DNA of 64,000 nucleotides from Prevotella sp. (GTDB taxonomy: Bacteria > Bacteroidota > Bacteroidia > Bacteroidales > Bacteroidaceae): contig JAFVGZ010000027.1 of assembly GCA_017478025.1 (NCBI GenBank), forward strand, positions 124,001 to 188,000, in the 5' to 3' direction. Shown in pieces: positions 59,127-64,000 of the stretch. Each line of letters begins with the position of its first letter. The stretch's first letter is position 1. The notes below the pieces were generated by a model. That model made no database searches and was not told the DNA's origin. It saw nothing but the letters and a program-made list of their open reading frames with translations. Made by a program: the position numbers and the translations under genes.

Positions 59127-61922
59127 ATGGCAACAAAACCCGGCGAGCTGACGCCGATGATGAAACAGTTCTACAACCTCAAAGCCAAACACCCTGAGGC
59201 GTTGCTGCTGTTCCGCTGCGGTGACTTCTATGAGACCTATGCCAAGGATGCCATCGAGGCATCACGCATCCTCGGTATCACCCTCACCAAGCGCAACAAC
59301 GGTGCCTCGGTGGGCGATGCCATGGCGGGATTTCCACATCACGCCCTTGACACCTACCTGCCAAAGCTCATCCGTGCCGGGCGACGCGTGGCCATCTGTG
59401 ACCAGCTGGAGGACCCTAAGCTGGCCAAGAAGCTCGTAAAACGCGGCATCACAGAGCTCGTAACCCCCGGTGTGGCGATGAGCGACACTGTGCTCAACCA
59501 CAAGGAGAACAATTTCCTCTGCGCCCTGCACATGGGCAAGGGCACCATCGGAGTGGCTTTTCTCGATATCTCGACGGGTGAATACCTATGCGATCAGGGC
59601 AACGCCGAGTACGTACAGAAGATGCTCAGCAGCTTCGGACCAAAGGAGACGCTGATAGAACGCGGCCATCGCGGACAGGTGGATCAGCTCTTCGGCAATG
59701 GGGTGGGGGAGACATTCGAACTCGATGACTGGGTCTTCACCATGCAGACAGCCCTGCAGAAGCTCACGAAACACTTCCACGTGAAGAACATGAAGGGCTT
59801 CGGCGTAGCCAACCTGAGCGACGGCCTCATAGCCGCCAGCGCCATATTGCAGTATCTGGAATATACCCAGCACACGGAGATAGGCCACATCACCACGCTC
59901 AAACGCATTGATGCCAACCGCTACGTGAGGCTCGACAACTTCACGCTCAACAATCTGGAAATCCTGCAACCGCTGCACGAAGGGGGCACATCGCTGGTGG
60001 ATATCATCGACAATACCACGTCGCCGATGGGTGCCCGCATGTTGCGCCGATGGCTCATCTTCCCCTTGCGCGAGAAGAATGCCATCTGTGAGCGCCATGA
60101 TGCAGTGGACTATTTCTTCCGCGAACCCGAGAGCCGCGAGGTGATAGAGGAGGAGCTGCGCCGCATCGGCGACATGGAGCGCATTGTGTCACGCGTCGCC
60201 ACAGGCAAGGTGATGCCCCGCGAGGTGATGCAGCTGAAGCATGCTCTCACTGCCATCAAGCCCATCAGGGTGGTGTGCATGCAGGCCACGGGTGCTCCGT
60301 CAGCCGCAACAGGCAGCAACAGCGCCGAGACACCGGTGCTGAGAAGGGTAGGGGAGAGGCTTGACACACTCGACGAACTGCGCACTCACATAGAGCAATG
60401 GCTGGAGCCGGAGCTGCCGACACAGGTCAATAAGGGCGGGGTAATACGCACGGGAGTATGCCCGGAACTGGACGAGCTGCGACACATAGCCTACTCTGGC
60501 AAGGACTACCTGCTGCAATTGCAGAAGCGCGAAGTGGATAGGACAGGCATCATGAGCCTCAAGGTGGGCTTCAACAATGTGTTCGGCTACTATCTGGAGG
60601 TGCGCAATACGTTCAAGGACAAGGTGCCATCTGACTGGATACGCAAGCAGACACTGGCACAGGCGGAGCGATATATCACCGAGGAGCTGAAGGAATATGA
60701 GGAGAAAATCCTCGGGGCCGAGGAGCGCATCCTGGCTCTTGAGACCAAGCTCTACACGGAATTGGTGCAGTACGTGCAGCAGTTCATCAAACCGCTTCAG
60801 CAGGATGCCGTTGCCGTAGCCGAACTGGACTGCCTTATCTCCTTTGCCATCACAGCGGCACAGCACCGCTACGTGCGCCCCGTCATAGACAATAGCAGCG
60901 TCATAGACATCCGTCAGGGCCGCCATCCCGTCATAGAGACGAATATGCCGGTGGGAGAAGAGTATGTGCCAAACGATGTAACACTCCAAAGCCCCAGCCC
61001 AACAGCGACCGCCAGCCCCCTCCCAGCCTCCCCCCTGAGGGAGGAGACCGGAACTGCCGGAGAAACCGGAATATCCGTAAAACCCGGAAACACCGGAGAA
61101 TCCGGAACTGCCGGAACCTCCGGAGCCCCCGCCGATCCACCTCAGATAATCATCATCACCGGTCCTAACATGGCCGGTAAGTCGGCTCTGCTGCGCCAGA
61201 CGGCGCTCATAGTGCTGCTCGCACAGATAGGCTCCTATGTCCCCGCTGAGAGCGCACGCATCGGTATAGTGGATAAAATCTTCACCCGTGTGGGTGCCAG
61301 CGACAGCATCTCGACAGGCGAATCGACCTTCATGGTGGAGATGACAGAGGCCGCCAACATCCTTAACAACGTCACAGACCGCTCTCTGGTGCTCTTTGAC
61401 GAGCTGGGACGAGGCACATCTACCTATGACGGCATCTCCATAGCATGGAGCATCATAGAGCATCTCCACGAGCAACAGGGCTGCCGTGCACGCACGCTCT
61501 TCGCTACGCACTACCACGAGCTCAACGAGATGGAGAAGCACTATAGCCGCATCAAGAACTATAATGTGTCGGTGAAGGACATCAATGGCCGCATCATCTT
61601 CCTGCGAAAACTCGTCGCCGGAGGCAGCGAACACAGCTTCGGTATCCACGTGGCACAGCTGGCAGGCATGCCACCGTCCATTATTCGCCGCGCCAACGAA
61701 GTGCTGCAGTCGCTCGAAAAGGAAGGCAATGAGGTGGGCGCAGTAGGCAAGAAAGTGATGTCAGCAGCCTCAGCAGCACCCCAGCTGTCTTTCTTCCAGC
61801 TCGATGACCCAGTGCTCATGCAGATACGCGACGAGATATTGGGCATAGACATCAACAGCCTCACACCGCTCGAAGCACTCAACAAACTCAGTGAGATAAA
61901 GAAAATAGTCAACAACAAGTAA
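59127..61922 (+). CDS. mutS: DNA mismatch repair protein MutS with a Gly-X-Y insert
   Basis: This 931-residue mismatch-recognition ATPase has the N-terminal mismatch-binding motif C-G-D-F-Y-E-T-Y (F-x-E type), connector, core and clamp domains. The ATPase has Walker A G-P-N-M-A-G-K-S (about 679-686), Walker [13 protein letters not shown] and the following T-H-Y-H-E-L. An insert of about 40 residues ([13 protein letters not shown] then Gly-X-Y triplets, about 630-667) lies 12 residues before Walker A, in the loop joining the core to the ATPase domain. Usual length is about 860-880. The rest is conserved, so activity is likely. Confidence 0.95.
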   Translation: MATKPGELTPMMKQFYNLKAKHPEALLLFRCGDFYETYAKDAIEASRILGITLTKRNNGASVGDAMAGFPHHALDTYLPKLIRAGRRVAICDQLEDPKLAKKLVKRGITELVTPGVAMSDTVLNHKENNFLCALHMGKGTIGVAFLDISTGEYLCDQGNAEYVQKMLSSFGPKETLIERGHRGQVDQLFGNGVGETFELDDWVFTMQTALQKLTKHFHVKNMKGFGVANLSDGLIAASAILQYLEYTQHTEIGHITTLKRIDANRYVRLDNFTLNNLEILQPLHEGGTSLVDIIDNTTSPMGARMLRRWLIFPLREKNAICERHDAVDYFFREPESREVIEEELRRIGDMERIVSRVATGKVMPREVMQLKHALTAIKPIRVVCMQATGAPSAATGSNSAETPVLRRVGERLDTLDELRTHIEQWLEPELPTQVNKGGVIRTGVCPELDELRHIAYSGKDYLLQLQKREVDRTGIMSLKVGFNNVFGYYLEVRNTFKDKVPSDWIRKQTLAQAERYITEELKEYEEKILGAEERILALETKLYTELVQYVQQFIKPLQQDAVAVAELDCLISFAITAAQHRYVRPVIDNSSVIDIRQGRHPVIETNMPVGEEYVPNDVTLQSPSPTATASPLPASPLREETGTAGETGISVKPGNTGESGTAGTSGAPADPPQIIIITGPNMAGKSALLRQTALIVLLAQIGSYVPAESARIGIVDKIFTRVGASDSISTGESTFMVEMTEAANILNNVTDRSLVLFDELGRGTSTYDGISIAWSIIEHLHEQQGCRARTLFATHYHELNEMEKHYSRIKNYNVSVKDINGRIIFLRKLVAGGSEHSFGIHVAQLAGMPPSIIRRANEVLQSLEKEGNEVGAVGKKVMSAASAAPQLSFFQLDDPVLMQIRDEILGIDINSLTPLEALNKLSEIKKIVNNK
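61013..61127 (+). repeat. module plus nine 9-bp units in mutS
   Basis: The module AGCCCCCTCCCAGCCTCCCC with a CCTG loop and AGGGAGGAG is followed by nine units (61047-61127) encoding [18 protein letters not shown] and so on. In one unit the Gly codon has become Val (CCGTAA). Confidence 0.95.
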
Positions 61923-61940
61923 TTAAATCCACTCCACATT

Positions 61941-62645
61941 ATGAAAAGATTATCATTCCTCATCGTCGTGATGCTTATTGCACTCACTGCTTCGGCTCAG
62001 TACAAGAAGGTAAACTTTGCTGTGAACCGTTCCTCTGGTCTTGTTTCCAACATCCGCGTCAAGGGCGATCCCTACCGCATGAACTGGGTTCAGGAGTACC
62101 GTGACACCCTCGATCCCATGAGCCGTGCCTACCTCTGGGGTCAGGCGGTGAACATGCAGAAGCATGATCCGCAGAACCCAGTGAAGATTTCAAACACTGC
62201 CCGCCGCTGGACCACCAGCGAAGACATGGGGGAAGTCTTTACGTTCAAGAACGAATCGAAGGTGCCTTACGATATGTCTAACATGCGCATTGCAGTGCCA
62301 TTCAACTGCAATCCCGATGTGGGCTCAAGCAAACACCATCGCTGCGACATCACCGTGTCGCTCAACGACGGCAACAAGACCTACGTGAAGGCAGTGCGCC
62401 AGAGCGGGAAAGCCCCACACATAGCACTCATCGTAGAGAAGGGCACCATAGGGCGCTATGAGATGCTGGAGGTAGAAAAGCCTAACAGCGAAAACAACGG
62501 ACGCTACGTCCTCACCTTCTACCCCGAGAGCTACATCCTAAAACCAGGCAAGTCATACACCCTGCAGTGGACTATCTTCGTATATAACGACGAGGAGGAG
62601 TTCAACAAAGAGTTGAAGAACCACGGCTGGAAAGCAAAGAAGTAA
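61941..62645 (+). CDS. secreted protein of unknown function
   Basis: This 234-residue protein has a signal peptide (L-I-V-V-M-L-I-A-L-T-A-S-A-Q). The mature part appears beta-rich, for example V-F-T-F-K-N-E-S-K-V-P-Y-D and C-D-I-T-V-S-L-N-D-G-N-K-T-Y-V, which suggests an immunoglobulin- or jelly-roll-like fold. I cannot name a family. There is no sorting signal or lipobox. It starts 18 bases after mutS and is followed by the longest intergenic 9-bp array. Confidence 0.7.
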   Translation: MKRLSFLIVVMLIALTASAQYKKVNFAVNRSSGLVSNIRVKGDPYRMNWVQEYRDTLDPMSRAYLWGQAVNMQKHDPQNPVKISNTARRWTTSEDMGEVFTFKNESKVPYDMSNMRIAVPFNCNPDVGSSKHHRCDITVSLNDGNKTYVKAVRQSGKAPHIALIVEKGTIGRYEMLEVEKPNSENNGRYVLTFYPESYILKPGKSYTLQWTIFVYNDEEEFNKELKNHGWKAKK

Positions 62646-62786
62646 CCCCCTTCCAAAGGGGAAGGAGACCGGAAATACTGGAAATACTGGAAATACCGGA
62701 GACCCCGGAACATCCGGAATATCCAGAATATCCGGAATATCCGGAATATCCGGAGAAACCGGAAACTCCGGAAACTCCGTAAAAAC
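62645..62786 (+). repeat. module plus thirteen 9-bp units between genes
   Basis: A variant module (ACCCCCTTCCAAAGGGGAAGGAG, 62644-62667) is followed by thirteen units (62668-62784), mostly TCCGGAATA and ACTGGAAAT. It lies between the secreted protein's stop codon and leuS and is therefore non-coding. Confidence 0.95.
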
Positions 62787-62857
62787 CGCTATCAATAAAG
62801 AGATAAGTGTCAAGTGGTCTGCCACTGTGTGACAGACATAAAATAATAATAACTCCA

Positions 62858-64000
62858 ATGGAATATAATTTTCAGGAAATAGAAAAGAAATGGTTCGACT
62901 ATTGGACCTCGAACAAGACCTACAAGGTCGTTGAAGACACCACCAAGAAGAAGTTCTACGTACTCAACATGTTCCCTTACCCCAGTGGTGCGGGACTTCA
63001 TGTGGGTCACCCTCTGGGCTATATCGCCAGCGATATCTATGCCCGCTACAAGCGTCTGCAGGGCTATAACGTGCTCAATCCAATGGGCTATGATGCCTAT
63101 GGCCTGCCCGCTGAGCAGTATGCCATACAGACCGGCCAGCACCCCGAGGTGACGACGGTGCAGAACATCAAGCGCTACCGCGAGCAGCTGGACAAGATCG
63201 GCTTCTCCTTTGACTGGGACCGCGAGGTGCGTACATGCGACCCTGTCTATTATAAGTGGACGCAGTGGGCCTTCCAAAAGATGTTCAACTCTTTCTTCTG
63301 CCTGAAAGAACAGAAGGCGATGCCTATAGAGACCCTCATCAAGCGTTTTGAGACCAAGGGCACACAGGGCGACGACGGCAACACCATCAAGGTGGCATGC
63401 AGCGAAGAACTCTCCTTCACCGCAGAGGAGTGGAACTCCTGGGACGCCAAGAAACAGAGCGACGTGCTGATGAACTATCGCCTTGCCTTCATGGGCGAGA
63501 CGATGGTGAACTGGTGCGCCGGCCTGGGTACGGTGCTTGCCAACGATGAGGTTGTCGATGGCGTCAGCGTGCGCGGCGGCTTCCCCGTAGAGCAAAAGAA
63601 GATGCGTCAGTGGTGCCTGCGTGTCAGTGCCTACGCACAGCGCCTGCTCGACGGACTGGAGACGATACAGTGGAGCGAGTCTATCAAGGAGACCCAGCGC
63701 AACTGGATAGGACGCTCAGAAGGCACAGAGGTGGAGTTCCAGGTAGCGGACTCAACCAAGTCCTTCACCATCTTCACCACCCGTGCCGACACGATGTTTG
63801 GCGTCACCTTCATGGTCTTGGCACCTGAGAGCGACCTGGTGAAGGAGCTTACTACACCCGAGCAGCAGGCCGAGGTGGAGAAGTATGTGAAGTATGTGGC
63901 AGGCCGCACGGAGCGCGAGCGTCAGATAGACCACAAGGTGACGGGCGTCTTCTCAGGCTCATACGCCATCAACCCATTCACGGGCGAGAAGAATCCTATC
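62858..64000 (+). CDS. leuS: leucyl-tRNA synthetase, N-terminal part
   Basis: The gene starts [12 protein letters not shown] and runs off the right edge after 381 codons without a stop. The class I signature H-I-G-H-like [13 protein letters not shown] and the following [13 protein letters not shown] identify leucyl-tRNA synthetase. The start of the CP1 editing domain ([12 protein letters not shown] and [11 protein letters not shown]) is visible. The full protein would be about 920-950 residues. Confidence 0.95.
   Translation, partial: MEYNFQEIEKKWFDYWTSNKTYKVVEDTTKKKFYVLNMFPYPSGAGLHVGHPLGYIASDIYARYKRLQGYNVLNPMGYDAYGLPAEQYAIQTGQHPEVTTVQNIKRYREQLDKIGFSFDWDREVRTCDPVYYKWTQWAFQKMFNSFFCLKEQKAMPIETLIKRFETKGTQGDDGNTIKVACSEELSFTAEEWNSWDAKKQSDVLMNYRLAFMGETMVNWCAGLGTVLANDEVVDGVSVRGGFPVEQKKMRQWCLRVSAYAQRLLDGLETIQWSESIKETQRNWIGRSEGTEVEFQVADSTKSFTIFTTRADTMFGVTFMVLAPESDLVKELTTPEQQAEVEKYVKYVAGRTERERQIDHKVTGVFSGSYAINPFTGEKNPI

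Noticed and set aside
60300-61649. 449-codon minus-strand open frame
   Set aside because: Antisense to mutS, including its Walker motifs; no family resemblance of its own.
1-64000. tRNA or rRNA genes and insertion sequences
   Set aside because: I saw no T-loop consensus with matching acceptor arms, no rRNA-like stretch and no transposase gene; a covariance-model scan would be needed to exclude a tRNA with certainty.

Overview
The window looks like a chromosomal segment of a Bacteroidales bacterium, most likely Prevotella or a close relative. The evidence is the many Bacteroidota promoters (TAnnTTTG at -7, often with TTTG about 19-20 bases upstream), a fused FeoA-FeoB with a separate Cys-rich Feo peptide, a three-subunit fumarate reductase, a BspA-type leucine-rich lipoprotein with a C-G-G-D-D-D-D export signal, a subtilase with a probable type IX sorting tail, and GH3, DUF3108, DUF4298 and DUF6722 proteins. 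The chromosomal origin may be close: two parS-like 16-mers lie between apt and uvrC, and mnmG is adjacent. I found no rRNA, tRNA, CRISPR array or transposase.

Layout. 1-8 kb, minus strand: GH3 / Ig-like lipoprotein / DUF3108 operon, then feoAB and its small peptide. 8-11.6 kb: a YoeB toxin-antitoxin pair, a long structured non-coding stretch and the BspA-like lipoprotein. 11.6-16.2 kb, minus: a large two-HTH protein, DUF4298, a methylguanine methyltransferase and an AlkD-type glycosylase whose first residues resemble FeoA. 16.5-22.1 kb, plus: an RND efflux operon with pump and TolC in one reading frame. 22.3-25.1 kb: a RelE-type and a HepT-MntA toxin-antitoxin pair, and MaoC. 25.2-34.6 kb, minus: two paralogous sensor kinases (one apparently without its phospho-accepting His) behind frdCAB. 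34.8-44.7 kb: mnmG, apt, parS, uvrC, deoC, a prenyl synthase and polA. 44.9-49.3 kb: a small membrane-protein cluster, a beta-barrel protein and a secreted subtilase. 49.9-64 kb, plus: metH, metF, uraA, upp, ychF, lgt, mutS, a secreted unknown and the start of leuS.

The most unusual property is pervasive short-period repetition, falling into at least three classes. (1) A 9-bp repeat, NCCGGAANN, often behind a C-rich/G-rich hairpin module, is inserted in frame into mnmG, metH (twice) and mutS, where it encodes collagen-like Gly-X-Y triplets; it also fills the gaps before mutS and leuS. (2) Arrays of about 22 bp, usually four units, lie in intergenic or leader regions at many loci. Three share one sequence (GTAAAAGACCTGCTATTA); the others differ in sequence but keep the period. 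In-frame 21-bp counterparts lie inside metH and the subtilase gene. (3) Heptanucleotide purine-rich arrays form a 64-residue insert in MnmG and the charged tail of the efflux adaptor. Housekeeping enzymes here therefore carry repeat-derived segments. PolA also appears to lack the catalytic residues of proofreading.

Coordinates of small sites were counted by hand and may be off by one or two bases.
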